Of a stretch of 64,000 nucleotides of DNA, positions 45,931 to 55,145 are shown in pieces (position 1 is the stretch's first letter; each line of letters starts with the position of its first letter). The notes below the pieces were generated by a model. That model saw only the letters and a list, made by a program, of their open reading frames with translations. It was not told the DNA's origin and ran no database searches. This DNA comes from Eutrophomonas brisbanensis (GTDB taxonomy: Bacteria > Pseudomonadota > Gammaproteobacteria > Burkholderiales > Eutrophovitaceae): positions 620,001-684,000 of the forward strand of contig JAYQIQ010000004.1 in the NCBI GenBank assembly GCA_038141705.1, in the 5' to 3' direction. The position numbers were made by a program, and so were the translations under genes.

Positions 45931-46524
45931 TTACTCTGGCTCGTCAATTCTCTTCCAACCTTTTGAGATCTTGAGCAACTTAGAAACATCCTTTTTGATA
46001 AGTGACGGGTTCATTCCATCGGGAAATTTCATCATTAAGTTTCCAACTGGATCAATTAAGTATATGAATCGATCACGGTCGGTATACTCCCCAAAAATCT
46101 GATTGAGCTCTTCTTCAGTGGATTCTACGAAGTACGTTCCTGCGTGCTGACTAACCAATTCTGGAGATAATTCAAGGCCATCCGACGAAAAGAATATTCG
46201 GTCAATACGCTCTGACTCCGCACCTTGTGTTAGTCGAATTTGCCTCATTAGATAAAGCCTCTTCTGACAATCTTCTTCACAACTAACAGATGCCATTGAA
46301 ACAAACGCCCATCGCCCATCGACAACCGAAAACGTAAATGGTGAGTTGTTAAAGATACCAACGCGAAGTTCACCTACAGGATTAGGCCCAATCAATTCAC
46401 CGTTGTTAACAAAGTCCGAGGGCTTCCAAAACAAATATAGAAGCGTCGATCCCACCACTGGTATCAGACATATCAATAAAATTACTAGAGGAATATTTTT
46501 ACTTTTTTGTTGCTGATTTTTCAT
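45931..46524 (-). CDS. membrane protein of cox locus, SCO-like truncated family
   Basis: One N-terminal membrane segment (IPLVILLICLIPVVGSTLLY) is followed by about 150 periplasmic residues with VSCEEDCQKRLYLMRQIR (C-x3-C) and YLIDPVGNLMMKFPDGMNP, which recall a degenerate SCO/thioredoxin fold. The gene lies between surf1 and cyoE, where betaproteobacteria encode a small oxidase-assembly protein of unknown function. ATG at 46524 (MKNQQQ) is chosen over an upstream frame start. Confidence 0.75.
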   Translation of the reverse strand: MKNQQQKSKNIPLVILLICLIPVVGSTLLYLFWKPSDFVNNGELIGPNPVGELRVGIFNNSPFTFSVVDGRWAFVSMASVSCEEDCQKRLYLMRQIRLTQGAESERIDRIFFSSDGLELSPELVSQHAGTYFVESTEEELNQIFGEYTDRDRFIYLIDPVGNLMMKFPDGMNPSLIKKDVSKLLKISKGWKRIDEPE

Positions 46525-47210
46525 CGCGTTTGAAGAACCCGTAATAAATATAAAAAAATACAATTAATAGAGAAAAAATTATCCACTGAAATGCATATGA
46601 CACATGCTTCTCAACACCGAAACCAGGCTTTGGCCATTGCTTATCAAAATCGACGCCAGGCGAAACTCCAGCCAAGATAATAAATTCATACGATATCTTG
46701 GTTAAACCGCGTCTCAAACTCAGTGATATTCAGATTTTGCCAAATGACTCCCTGAATGGTCTCACTCGAAAGTTCCAGCGCCCCCACCCCTGGATACACA
46801 GCCATACCCGAGATTTCCACCACCTCAGATGGCAAATTTAGTGGCGGCAGAACACCCCACTCACCTCGCCTAGGAACCCATCCCAAATTTACAAGGACTA
46901 CATCACTAGAGCCTTGAAGATTAAGTGGGCCTATCACCTCATAACCAGCCTGCCCACCTCGTATCTTGTTATCGAGCACAAATACATGATCAAGATTAAA
47001 TTTACCTTTTACCTGCACGCTTCTAAACTGTACGTCCTCAGAGGCTAAACCGGCATTCAGGTCTAATACCTCTTCACCTTGTTTTTTCTCAAATTCTGCT
47101 GCCAGGCCACGCTTGTATTCGGCTCGTTGAAACTGCCAAATAGACGCCAAAATAGTGATCGAAAGCGTTACAACTGTGATAAAACTAATTAGCCACCCGG
47201 GACGATTCAT
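46499..47210 (-). CDS. SURF1 family cytochrome oxidase assembly protein (one frameshift)
   Basis: SURF1 helps insert heme A in subunit I. N-terminal (WLISFITVVTLSITILASIWQ) and C-terminal (FQWIIFSLLIVFFYIYYGFF) membrane segments flank the periplasmic domain, with GGQAGYEVIGPL, VLVNLGWVPR and YAFQW as family motifs. The frame shifts near 46690-46696 with one extra base; correction reads RFNQDSYEFIILAG. About 236 residues. Normal place in the cox cluster. Confidence 0.9.
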
Positions 47211-47259
47211 TTGATAATATCAACGTATTGCGTAAGCATTTAGTATTTGAGGATCAAAA

Positions 47260-47457
47260 ATGAGATTTATCGTAATTCTTTTCTTGATAGTTATTTTCGG
47301 AAGTTTAGCATCAGCCCTTTTTTATCTGATAAAAGATAAAGGTGCATCAAATAAAACGGTAAAAGCTCTTACCGTTCGTATCGGGTTATCCGTCGTACTC
47401 TTTATCGCCCTAATGGCAGGATACTACTTCGGGATCATCCCTCAGCGTGGTTTATAA
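47260..47457 (+). CDS. twin transmembrane protein (DUF2909)
   Basis: A 65-residue protein with two membrane segments (VILFLIVIFGSLASALFYLI and VVLFIALMAGYYFG) and a short charged loop, RVGL/VRIGL region between. This size and pattern match the DUF2909 family that accompanies cox clusters of beta- and gammaproteobacteria. It is transcribed opposite to its neighbours and followed directly by a strong terminator. Confidence 0.85.
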   Translation: MRFIVILFLIVIFGSLASALFYLIKDKGASNKTVKALTVRIGLSVVLFIALMAGYYFGIIPQRGL

Positions 47458-47489
47458 AAAAACCCACCCATTGCTTGGGTGGGTTTTTT
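47457..47489. terminator. bidirectional rho-independent terminator
   Basis: AAAAAACCCACCCA and TGGGTGGGTTTTTT form a perfect 14-base stem over a 5-base loop. It ends the DUF2909 gene (plus) and the coxC transcript (minus). Confidence 0.92.
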
Positions 47490-47517
47490 TATAGGAAGAG
47501 AATATTTTCTTCAGCGC

Positions 47518-48369
47518 TTACAACCAGTAAACAAAGATAAACAAGCCTAACCAAACAACGTCCACAAAGTGCCAGTACCAAGCCACACCTTCAAATCCGA
47601 AATGATGTTCTGGCTTGAAATGGCCCTTGAGACACCGAACCCAAATTACGATCAACATCAGCGTTCCAACCGTGACGTGGAATCCGTGGAATCCTGTCAA
47701 CATAAAGAACGTGGCACCGTAAGCTCCAGATTCCAGCGTTAAGTTAAGCTCATGGTAAGCATGAGAGTACTCTACTGCCTGTAGGTAAAGAAAGGCGACA
47801 CCGAGTGCGATCGTGAAGAACATAAACCAGTTCAGTACTGCTCGGTTGTTGCTCTTAAGCGCATGATGGGCAACCGTAATTGTTACTCCAGAGGAAAGCA
47901 GTAAAGCCGTGTTAATAGCAGGAAGCCCCCAAGCACCCATAGGCGTGAATTGCTCTGTAATCCCCGGTCCAGATACGGGCCACCCGGCTGTAAATCCATT
48001 CCAGAGCAGTGTTCCAGTTTCTGCATCGTCCAACCATGGCACCGAAAGTATTCTCATGTAGAACAGAGCACCAAAGAAACAGGCGAAGAACATGACTTCT
48101 GAGAAGATAAACCAGCTCATCCCCCATCGGAAGGAGACATCCACCTGCTTGTTGTACTTGCCGGACTCACTCGCACCGATAACGTTGCCAAACCATCCGA
48201 ACATCATGTAGATGATCACCGCAGCACCAGCCAGAAGGACATACCCTCCGCCAGACACTGAATTCATTGTTAATACCGCACCAAAAGCCATTAAAAATAT
48301 CCCGATCGAACCAACAATTGGCCAACGGGGTGGCTCTGGCAGATAGTATCCCCCTGATTGCGAGCTCAT
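47518..48369 (-). CDS. ctaE: cytochrome c oxidase subunit III
   Basis: Seven membrane segments, with motifs RWGMSWFIFSEVMFFACFFG, FTGFHGFHVTVGTLML and HHFGFEGVAWYWHFVDVVWL typical of subunit III of aa3 oxidases. Length 283 is normal. It is the last structural gene of the coxB-ctaD-ctaG-coxC series and ends at a bidirectional terminator. Confidence 0.95.
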   Translation of the reverse strand: MSSQSGGYYLPEPPRWPIVGSIGIFLMAFGAVLTMNSVSGGGYVLLAGAAVIIYMMFGWFGNVIGASESGKYNKQVDVSFRWGMSWFIFSEVMFFACFFGALFYMRILSVPWLDDAETGTLLWNGFTAGWPVSGPGITEQFTPMGAWGLPAINTALLLSSGVTITVAHHALKSNNRAVLNWFMFFTIALGVAFLYLQAVEYSHAYHELNLTLESGAYGATFFMLTGFHGFHVTVGTLMLIVIWVRCLKGHFKPEHHFGFEGVAWYWHFVDVVWLGLFIFVYWL

Positions 48370-48420
48370 AAATTTACTCCCCTTCTTATAAGACTAATCA
48401 AATTGAAACCCCTACTTCTT

Positions 48421-48618
48421 CTACTTCGCTAAAACCTTTACAACCGTGATCACGGCACCTACAAAAATAGCAGCACACACAATGCCGGTAAGAATCACTT
48501 GCTGAGGCCTCAAAGACCCCAAATCGTCCTGTAAATTTTTTCCTTTACCGATACCAGTAAACGCAGAGAATACTGCCCTTAAAGCCTGTAGATTACTTTT
48601 CCGCTCAATGCTACTCAT
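48421..48618 (-). CDS. DUF2970 family membrane protein
   Basis: A 65-residue protein with one membrane segment (VILTGIVCAAIFVGAVITVV) and the soluble start LQALRAVFSAFTGIGKGKNL typical of DUF2970. It sits between ctaG and coxC, as in other betaproteobacteria. Start and ctaG stop are adjacent (overlap of one base). Role unknown. Confidence 0.88.
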   Translation of the reverse strand: MSSIERKSNLQALRAVFSAFTGIGKGKNLQDDLGSLRPQQVILTGIVCAAIFVGAVITVVKVLAK

Positions 48619-49193
48619 CAGGATTGCCTCTCTCGAAGGTTTACCTGTTCGTTCTCAGTCGTCGACTTTACCTCTATTTCAAACATGGTATACGAGAGAG
48701 TAACCGTTGTGACATCCTTAGGCAGTTCAGGATCAATCACGAGCACTACCGGGAAGTCTCTCGTCTCGTTAGCTTTAATCTTTTGCTGGGTAAAACAAAA
48801 ACACTCTAATTTTTTCACGTACTGACCAGCCTCTTTGGGGCCATAACTCGGTATCGCCTGCGCCTCGAAAGTCGTGGCAGTTGGATTCGTCAACTTAAAA
48901 GTCACCTGGACCAGTTCGCCTGGATGCACAGTCTTCCTATTTTCCAGCGGGATGATTTCCCAGCCTGTTTCGTTTCTGGAGTTAGCATCGAACTCCAAAA
49001 CGATAGAGCGACTTTCATCAACTTGAGTGTTCACCACCTCATCTGGTTTGGTTAGAGAATAAACTCCGGTTACTTCACATATTTTCTTATACAAAGGTAC
49101 CAGCGCATACCCGAAACCAAACATCAAAATAGCTATGAAAACTAGCTTTTTGAGAGTTTGTCTATTTTCTAATTTACTGGCACCTGAAGACAT
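48618..49193 (-). CDS. ctaG: cytochrome c oxidase assembly protein CtaG/Cox11
   Basis: Delivers copper to the CuB site. One N-terminal membrane segment (LVFIAILMFGFGYALVPLY) precedes the periplasmic domain with the copper-binding CFCF motif (KLECFCFTQQ). About 191 residues from ATG 49193 (MSSGASKL), which lies three bases after the stop of the upstream 29-residue gene; a longer start at 49208 would overlap it. Confidence 0.93.
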   Translation of the reverse strand: MSSGASKLENRQTLKKLVFIAILMFGFGYALVPLYKKICEVTGVYSLTKPDEVVNTQVDESRSIVLEFDANSRNETGWEIIPLENRKTVHPGELVQVTFKLTNPTATTFEAQAIPSYGPKEAGQYVKKLECFCFTQQKIKANETRDFPVVLVIDPELPKDVTTVTLSYTMFEIEVKSTTENEQVNLRERQS

Positions 49194-49195
49194 CT

Positions 49196-49285
49196 TTAGA
49201 ACATCCAACGACGAATTAGGAAGCCAATAAAGAACGCCAGAGCTATGGATGCGAGGATTAATCCAGTTCTTTTATTTTGATTCAT
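49196..49285 (-). CDS. cytochrome oxidase small assembly protein, 29 residues
   Basis: The frame MNQNKRTGLILASIALAFF...GFLIRRWMF encodes one membrane helix bracketed by Lys/Arg. Short one-helix proteins of this kind occur between subunit I and cox11 genes in betaproteobacteria. The stop is two bases before the ctaG ATG, indicating coupling. It is too short to be picked up by usual ORF length cut-offs. Confidence 0.75.
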   Translation of the reverse strand: MNQNKRTGLILASIALAFFIGFLIRRWMF

Positions 49286-49316
49286 TCGTAACTCGTTAAA
49301 CATGTTTGGTCGGATG

Positions 49317-49342
49317 GAGCGAGGAAACGTATTTCCTCGCTC
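49317..49342. promoter_or_regulatory. perfect hairpin between ctaD and the small assembly gene
   Basis: GAGCGAGGAAA and TTTCCTCGCTC form a perfect 11-base stem over the loop CGTA. No T-run follows on the minus strand, so it is more likely an RNA-stability or processing hairpin than a strong terminator. Confidence 0.65.
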
Positions 49343-49351
49343 TTCAACTTA

Positions 49352-50922
49352 TCAGTCCTTGAGATTTGGCGGAGTCTCAAAGCTATGGTACGGAGCAGGA
49401 GTTGGAAGATGCGTCCACTCAAGGGTCGTCGCACCATCCCAAGGCTTCTCCGGGGCCTTCTCTCCGCTCTTTATTGCCTTAAGCAAAATGTATAGGAAGA
49501 AAATTTGCGAGAAGCCAAACCCAAAGGCTCCGATACTAGAAACCATATTCCAGTCGGCGAACTGCAACGCGTAATCTGGAATCCTTCTCGGCATACCAGC
49601 TAAGCCCAAGAAATGCTGAACAAAGAAGGTAACGTTAAAGAAAATAATCGATAACCAAAAATGGATCTTTCCAAGACGTTCGTCATACATTCTTCCAATC
49701 CATTTTGGTAGCCAGTAGTAAACGCCTGCGAAAGCTGCAAAGAGAGCACCAGCAACCATCACGTAATGGAAGTGCGCGACCACGTAGTAGCCGTCATGCA
49801 ACTGAATATCAACCGGAGTGAGAGCGAGTACTAATCCGGTAAAACCACCAATAGTGAACAGGAACAAGAACCCCTGAGCAAACAACATCGGAGTTTCAAA
49901 TGACATGGATCCCTTCCACATTGTCGCGATCCAATTGAAGACTTTCACTCCAGTCGGGACCGCGATTAACATGGTCGCAAACATGTAGTACAACTGCGCT
50001 TCAACGGGCATACCGACCGTGTACATGTGGTGGGCCCAAACCAAGAAGGACAGAATAGCAATCGATGCGGTTGCGTACACCATTGATGCATAACCGAACA
50101 GTGGTTTTCTAGAGAAAGTAGGAATCACTTCTGATATCACGCCAAATGCTGGTATCGCAATGATGTAAACCTCAGGGTGTCCAAAGAACCAGAAAATATG
50201 CTGATACATCACAGGGTCTCCACCACCCGCAGCATTAAAGAAGTGAGTGCCGAAGTGACGGTCCGTCAAGGTCATGGTGACCGCACCAGCTAAGACTGGC
50301 ATTGCCGCAATTAATAGATAAGCTGTTATCAACCAGGTCCAGACGAACAAAGGCATCTTCATCATCGTCATTCCTGGAGCACGCAAATTAAGAATCGTCT
50401 TGACGATGTTTATAGACCCCATGATTGAAGACATACCCAGGATGTGGATAGCGAAAATCATCATGTCCATTCCCATGCCCTGCTGAACAGTAAGTGGTGC
50501 ATAAAGCGTCCATCCCACTCCACCTGCTCCCCGGGAGCCAACAAAGATCCTGCTAGAAGAATACCCGCTGGCGGCAACAACCAAAAACTCCAGTTATTCA
50601 TTCTCGGAAAAGCCATATCAGGAGCGCCGATCATCATCGGAATCTGCCAGTTAGCAAATCCAACAAACGCTGGCATGATGGCCCCGAACACCATAATTAA
50701 TCCATGCAGTGTTGTCATCTGATTAAAAAACTCAGGCTGAACGACCTGCAAGCCGGGCTGAAAGAGCTCTGCTCGGATTACCAGAGCCATTACGCCACCC
50801 ATCAAAAACATCACAAAACTGAACCACAAGTACATCGATCCGATGTCTTTGTGGTTGGTGGTGGTGACGTAACGCATCAACCCCGTTGGTTGATGATGGT
50901 CATGATCGTGTACCGCTTCTAT
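49352..50922 (-). CDS. ctaD: cytochrome c oxidase subunit I (one frameshift, ATA start)
   Basis: Catalytic subunit with heme a, heme a3 and CuB. VTTTNHKDIGSMYLWFSF begins the first helix region; HPEVYIIAIPAFGVISEV, YTVGMPVEAQLYY region and HFHYVMVAGALFA carry ligand histidines. The run 50529-50532 lost one base; restoring G on the coding strand gives PPAGILLAGSLLAPGGAGGVGWTLY (in part). Upstream of MRYV an in-frame His-rich leader (EAVHDHDHHQPTGL) is preceded by AAGGAG and an ATA codon at 50920-50922, where an ATG is expected; one base change would restore it. The ATG at 50877 is the fallback start. Confidence 0.93.
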
Positions 50923-50962
50923 ATGATTCTCCTTAAACGAGTCTCAATTTAAACTAAAAATA

Positions 50963-52087
50963 TTAAATTCCACGCGCTGCGGCCACATCGCCTGGCTGAA
51001 TGGCCTCACCCAAATCATTAATACCGCTTCTCTGATAGGTTATGACTGCAGCAATATCCATATCTGTCAACTGAGAACCCCAAGCCGCCATCATCGGATT
51101 TTTCTTACTACCATTTAAGATGATGTCGATGTGGTCGCCGATTGGTCCAGTCGCAATCTTCCCGCCTTTGATAGCTGGGAAAGTAGGTGGCATTCCTACA
51201 CCACCGGGCTGATGACACGCCACACAATTTGTGTTGTAAACCTGTTCTCCGGCAGCGACAAGTTCAGCAACCGTATATGTTTTGTTTGCGTCAAAAGAAG
51301 GCGCGCCCGATTCTGCTAGCTGAGCAGCAACCCACGTCTTGTATTCTTCCTCGGTAACGACCTCAACTACTATTGGCATGAAACCATGTTCCTTGCCACA
51401 TAGCTCGGTACACTGCCCTCTAAACGTTCCAGTCTCTTCAGCCTTGAACCAAGTGTCTCTAATAAATCCAGGGATCGCGTCCTGCTTAACGGAAAGATCA
51501 GGAACAAACCACGAGTGAATCACATCGTTCGCGGTCGTCAAAATTCGAACTTTCTTGCCAACTGGCACCACAACTGGCCTGTCGACCTCTAGAAGGTACG
51601 TCTCGCCCTTCTCAGCCAAACCATTTATCTGATCGCGTGGCGTAGAAAGCGAGCTGTAAAACTTAACCCCTTCATCTAGGTAATCATATCCCCACTTCCA
51701 CTGGTATCCAGTAGCTTTGATGGTGATATCAGGTGCGGAAGTATCTCTAGCCGCTAGCAAAACTTTGGTGGCGGGGATCGCCATCCCGATCAAAATGACC
51801 ACCGGCACGATGGTCCAAATAATTTCCACCGTCGTATTCTCATGAAAATGGGATGCCTTGTGCCCAAGAGCCTTTCGATGTTTTAAGATTGAATAAAACA
51901 TTGCGCCAAACACGACAATCGAAATTCCTAAAATGATCCACATGATCCAGTTGTGGAGCATCTCGATGTCATGACCAAGAATCGTGTTCGTGGGTTTAAA
52001 GTTTAAGTTCCACTCAGCTAACCCAAGACCCGGTGACAGAGCCAAGCCAAAAACCGCTAACACACGCAAAAAGGATGAGAATTTCAT
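50963..52087 (-). CDS. coxB: cytochrome c oxidase subunit II with fused cytochrome c
   Basis: Signal peptide (VLAVFGLALSPGLGLA), two membrane segments (IMWIILGISIVVFGAMFYSI and IIWTIVPVVILIGMAIPAT), and a CuA domain with CTELCGKEHGFM (Cys-x3-Cys-x3-His-x2-Met). A C-terminal extension carries the heme motif CVACH and a distal Met (KNPMMAAWG). This caa3-like fusion occurs in many betaproteobacteria. Length 374 is normal. It heads the structural cox genes. Confidence 0.95.
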   Translation of the reverse strand: MKFSSFLRVLAVFGLALSPGLGLAEWNLNFKPTNTILGHDIEMLHNWIMWIILGISIVVFGAMFYSILKHRKALGHKASHFHENTTVEIIWTIVPVVILIGMAIPATKVLLAARDTSAPDITIKATGYQWKWGYDYLDEGVKFYSSLSTPRDQINGLAEKGETYLLEVDRPVVVPVGKKVRILTTANDVIHSWFVPDLSVKQDAIPGFIRDTWFKAEETGTFRGQCTELCGKEHGFMPIVVEVVTEEEYKTWVAAQLAESGAPSFDANKTYTVAELVAAGEQVYNTNCVACHQPGGVGMPPTFPAIKGGKIATGPIGDHIDIILNGSKKNPMMAAWGSQLTDMDIAAVITYQRSGINDLGEAIQPGDVAAARGI

Positions 52088-52147
52088 GCTTCCCCCAAAG
52101 GTACTTTTTTAATGTAAATCAATGCGAAAACAAAATAATCCGGCATT

Positions 52148-52615
52148 TTAACCCAAAAATCCGTTTTTAATCTGCTCGATAAGCTGTTTTTTCTCCTCCA
52201 TCGTCAACAACCTTCCGATCTCTGTCTGGTTTCCGTGGGAGCGTAAAAAAACGCTGAGCCTGCCGCGACCGCTATCCACTACATTGAGCTGGACCCAATA
52301 GCGGTTGAAGGACGACCTTGTAACTTTTCCGGAAAAACTTTGCTCTACATGAATGTCGTCATGGAGCAGTTTTATGTACTCGTAATCACCCCTCTGCTTC
52401 GCGAGCCAAATATACGCCAAGCACAAGCCCGCACATTCCAAGCCCGCAAAAGGCAGCACCAACCAATAACCAAGCAGAACAAAGACAAGCGCAATAGACA
52501 AAGTAAGCGCCGCTAAGCCCATAAAACAGAGTGCCAACACCCCAGAAGAGACAGAGAAAGATCTCGTCATCTTCACTAAATTTGAATCTAAATGATGAAC
52601 TAAGGATGAACTCAT
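52148..52615 (-). CDS. DUF2244 family membrane protein
   Basis: Two membrane segments (about 30-65, e.g. FVLLGYWLVLPFAGLECAGL) followed by a soluble part of about 85 residues with RYWVQLNVVDSGRGRLSVFL and HGNQTEIGRLLT, the DUF2244 pattern. Such genes commonly flank coxB in alpha- and betaproteobacteria. Function unknown. Length 155 is normal. Confidence 0.88.
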   Translation of the reverse strand: MSSSLVHHLDSNLVKMTRSFSVSSGVLALCFMGLAALTLSIALVFVLLGYWLVLPFAGLECAGLCLAYIWLAKQRGDYEYIKLLHDDIHVEQSFSGKVTRSSFNRYWVQLNVVDSGRGRLSVFLRSHGNQTEIGRLLTMEEKKQLIEQIKNGFLG

Positions 52616-52757
52616 GACGCTAGCACTGTATCTGTAACACTTTTTGCCAAATTGTTCCTGATTAAACTATCGAATATTCGGCCAGTCAATATGAAATAAA
52701 TTTCAGTTATCAATCTGAATACATTCAAAAAAATTTCTCAATTGAATGGGCATGCTG

Positions 52758-53603
52758 TCATATCGCCTTAATCGGTATCGTTTTCCCGTCGCTCATCTGC
52801 AACTCCTGATTCGGCCTCCAAGCATGTCCGATTATCAACTCGAAAGTAGCCTTGGGAACACCTTGGGATGCCTCCGAGAACACACTCGACAATTCTGCAA
52901 ATTTTTTCTTTCCCATCAGGCCTTTTTCTCTAAGCGGTTCTTTTGCGTAAGAGCCATGATTTTTGAGATCGCGCAGCAATGACAGGAGATTTTTGTAGGT
53001 CAGTGTCAACTCTTCCATTTCCATTACTGGATCTGCTAAACCTTCTGCCACAAGCATATCCCCTATTTCGTGCAAATCAATCGCGTCATTGACTCGAAAC
53101 GTTCTCCCCGCTTGATCAGCATTAAGCTCCCCGAGGGTGTTAGGGCCTAATGTCGAGAAAATCAGTAATCCGCCAGGCTCCAACAAGCTCGACAGAATGC
53201 GTATGTGCTCGCGCAAATCATCTAATCCAAACAACAGCGGGAACATGAGGTTGGAATAAATGAGTTGAAAGCTTCTGGGGCGGAACGGCAGAGCCAGCTG
53301 GGACACCTCAGCGAAGGTGACCCGATCCCGAGCAAACCAACTCGATTTTTTAGGGCGCTCCCAAAACCTTAGCCGTGCCGAGGAAACATCGGCATAAACC
53401 AAGGATCGCGCCTTAGGATATCGGTCGGCGATCGAATTGTTCCCGACACCCAAACACAATATTGAGGAAGGTAATAAATTTATGAATTCAAGCCTATCCT
53501 CTAAACGAGAAGATACCTCGTCAAAGAAAAAACCGGTTCTATTCGGCCTATTAAATACCGAGCTGATTAAACCCCGAATATAGAGCTCTTTCTCACGGTC
53601 CAA
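52758..53603 (-). CDS. bioC: malonyl-ACP O-methyltransferase BioC
   Basis: SAM-dependent methyltransferase that primes pimelate synthesis for biotin. The region SILCLGVGN is the degenerate SAM motif I, FQLIYSNLMFPLLFGLDDL and GGLLIFSTLGPNTLGEL are typical of BioC. Length 281 is normal. It lies 25 bases after bioB. No bioF, bioA, bioD or bioH is visible in the window. Confidence 0.88.
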   Translation of the reverse strand: MDREKELYIRGLISSVFNRPNRTGFFFDEVSSRLEDRLEFINLLPSSILCLGVGNNSIADRYPKARSLVYADVSSARLRFWERPKKSSWFARDRVTFAEVSQLALPFRPRSFQLIYSNLMFPLLFGLDDLREHIRILSSLLEPGGLLIFSTLGPNTLGELNADQAGRTFRVNDAIDLHEIGDMLVAEGLADPVMEMEELTLTYKNLLSLLRDLKNHGSYAKEPLREKGLMGKKKFAELSSVFSEASQGVPKATFELIIGHAWRPNQELQMSDGKTIPIKAI

Positions 53604-53628
53604 GGGTAGGCACTTCAGATTGCGTTGA

Positions 53629-54627
53629 TCAATTTAAGACGTCACGGGTTGTCTCAATACCCATTCGCTCGAAAAGATTAACATCGGCGAGCGCGTCCGA
53701 ATTATCGGTGGTCAAAAGCTTGTCGCCATAAAAAATAGAATTAGCTCCTGCCATGAAACAAAGCGCCTGCATCTCATCACTCATTTCACTTCGACCGGCA
53801 GACAGCCGAACCATCGCCCTGGGCATAGTAATTCTCGCAACTGCGATCATACGAATAAACTCAAAAGAATCGACCGGGTCAGAACCCTCGAGCGGTGTAC
53901 CCGCAACCCGAACTAAATTGTTTATGGGTACGCTCTCCGGGTAGGGGTTCATATTTGCCAACAATTCAATCATTCGAACCCGATCCTCTCTCGACTCTCC
54001 CATCCCGACTATTCCACCACAACACACCGACAAGCCAGCAGAGCGAACTTTTTGAAGAGTATCCAGGCGATCCTCCTGCGTTCGCGTTGATATGATCTCC
54101 CCGTATTGCTCGGGAGAAGTATCGACATTGTGGTTGTAATAATCGAGCCCAGCTTCTCGTAGCTTTTCAGCCTGCCCCTTTTTCAATAGTCCGAGTGTGG
54201 CACAGGTTTCCAATCCAAGAGCTTTCACCGCAGAAACCATTTCCGCAACACGATCGACGTCTCTATCCTTCGGCCCACGCCATGCAGCTCCCATACAAAA
54301 TCTCGAAGCACCGTTCTCCTTAGCTAACTTCGCAGCATTAACAACCGCCTCGGTTGTCATCAGATTTTGATCCTGCACTCCAGTCTCGAATCGCACTGAT
54401 TGCGGACAGTAGGCGCAATCCTCTGGGCAACCTCCTGTCTTAATTGATACGAGAGTTGAAAGTTGCACCGAGTTGGCATGAAAATTTTCTCGGTGTACGA
54501 CCTGCGCCCTCAGAAGCAGATCCATAAGTGGTTGCGAAAACAAATTGGCAATGTTGTCGAACGACCACTCCAGGGAACGAACTTCCTGATCTGCCTCAAC
54601 CTCTTTTACTTGTAAACTGTTTACCAC
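53629..54627 (-). CDS. bioB: biotin synthase BioB
   Basis: Radical SAM enzyme that inserts sulfur into dethiobiotin. The cluster motif C-x3-C-x2-C is in GGCPEDCAYCPQS; the second cluster's ligands include the CMGAAWR and GGIVGMGE segments, and MVRLSAGRSEM has the conserved Arg. An upstream ATG at 54687 would overlap the divergent trmL by 24 bases; the GTG at 54627, preceded by GAGAGG, is a likely start (about 332 residues). Confidence 0.93.
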   Translation of the reverse strand: MVNSLQVKEVEADQEVRSLEWSFDNIANLFSQPLMDLLLRAQVVHRENFHANSVQLSTLVSIKTGGCPEDCAYCPQSVRFETGVQDQNLMTTEAVVNAAKLAKENGASRFCMGAAWRGPKDRDVDRVAEMVSAVKALGLETCATLGLLKKGQAEKLREAGLDYYNHNVDTSPEQYGEIISTRTQEDRLDTLQKVRSAGLSVCCGGIVGMGESREDRVRMIELLANMNPYPESVPINNLVRVAGTPLEGSDPVDSFEFIRMIAVARITMPRAMVRLSAGRSEMSDEMQALCFMAGANSIFYGDKLLTTDNSDALADVNLFERMGIETTRDVLN

Positions 54628-54663
54628 TTTAGAAAACCTCTCGAAATCACAGTTTTTAAATAA

Positions 54664-55122
54664 ATGTTTAACATCGTACTTTATCAACCAGAAATCCCAC
54701 CGAACGCTGGAAATATCATTAGGCTGTGTGCTAACACTGGTTGCAGTTTACACCTAATAGAGCCACTCGGATTTCATTTGGACAACCGATTACTGATTCG
54801 CGCAGGCCTCGACTATCATGAGTTCGCTAGCATTAAAAGATACAAGAACTTCGAAGAGTGGAAACTTAAAAATCCCGATTTAAGAATCATCGGCTTTTCT
54901 ACCAAAGCTGTTATTCGTTATACCGACTTTTCATTTAAGAAAGGTGATGCCTTATTGTTCGGCCCAGAAACAAGAGGATTGCCAGATCAAATCCTGGAAG
55001 ATCTTGGGGCTAAAAACCTAGCGCGTATTCCGATGATCGCTAACAGTAGAAGTATGAACCTATCTAACTCAGTAGCAGTAGCAACGTTCGAAGCGTGGCG
55101 GCAACTTGGATTCCCTGGTTGA
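54664..55122 (+). CDS. trmL: tRNA (cytidine/uridine-2'-O-)-methyltransferase TrmL
   Basis: SPOUT methyltransferase that modifies the wobble base of tRNA-Leu. The start MFNIVLYQPEIPPNAGNIIR and motifs LFGPETRGLP and IPMIANSRSMNLSNSVAVATFE (in part) are diagnostic. Length 152 is normal. Head-to-head with bioB, and convergent with gpsA. Confidence 0.94.
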   Translation: MFNIVLYQPEIPPNAGNIIRLCANTGCSLHLIEPLGFHLDNRLLIRAGLDYHEFASIKRYKNFEEWKLKNPDLRIIGFSTKAVIRYTDFSFKKGDALLFGPETRGLPDQILEDLGAKNLARIPMIANSRSMNLSNSVAVATFEAWRQLGFPG

Positions 55123-55145
55123 TAGCACGAATTGAATCTTCATGG

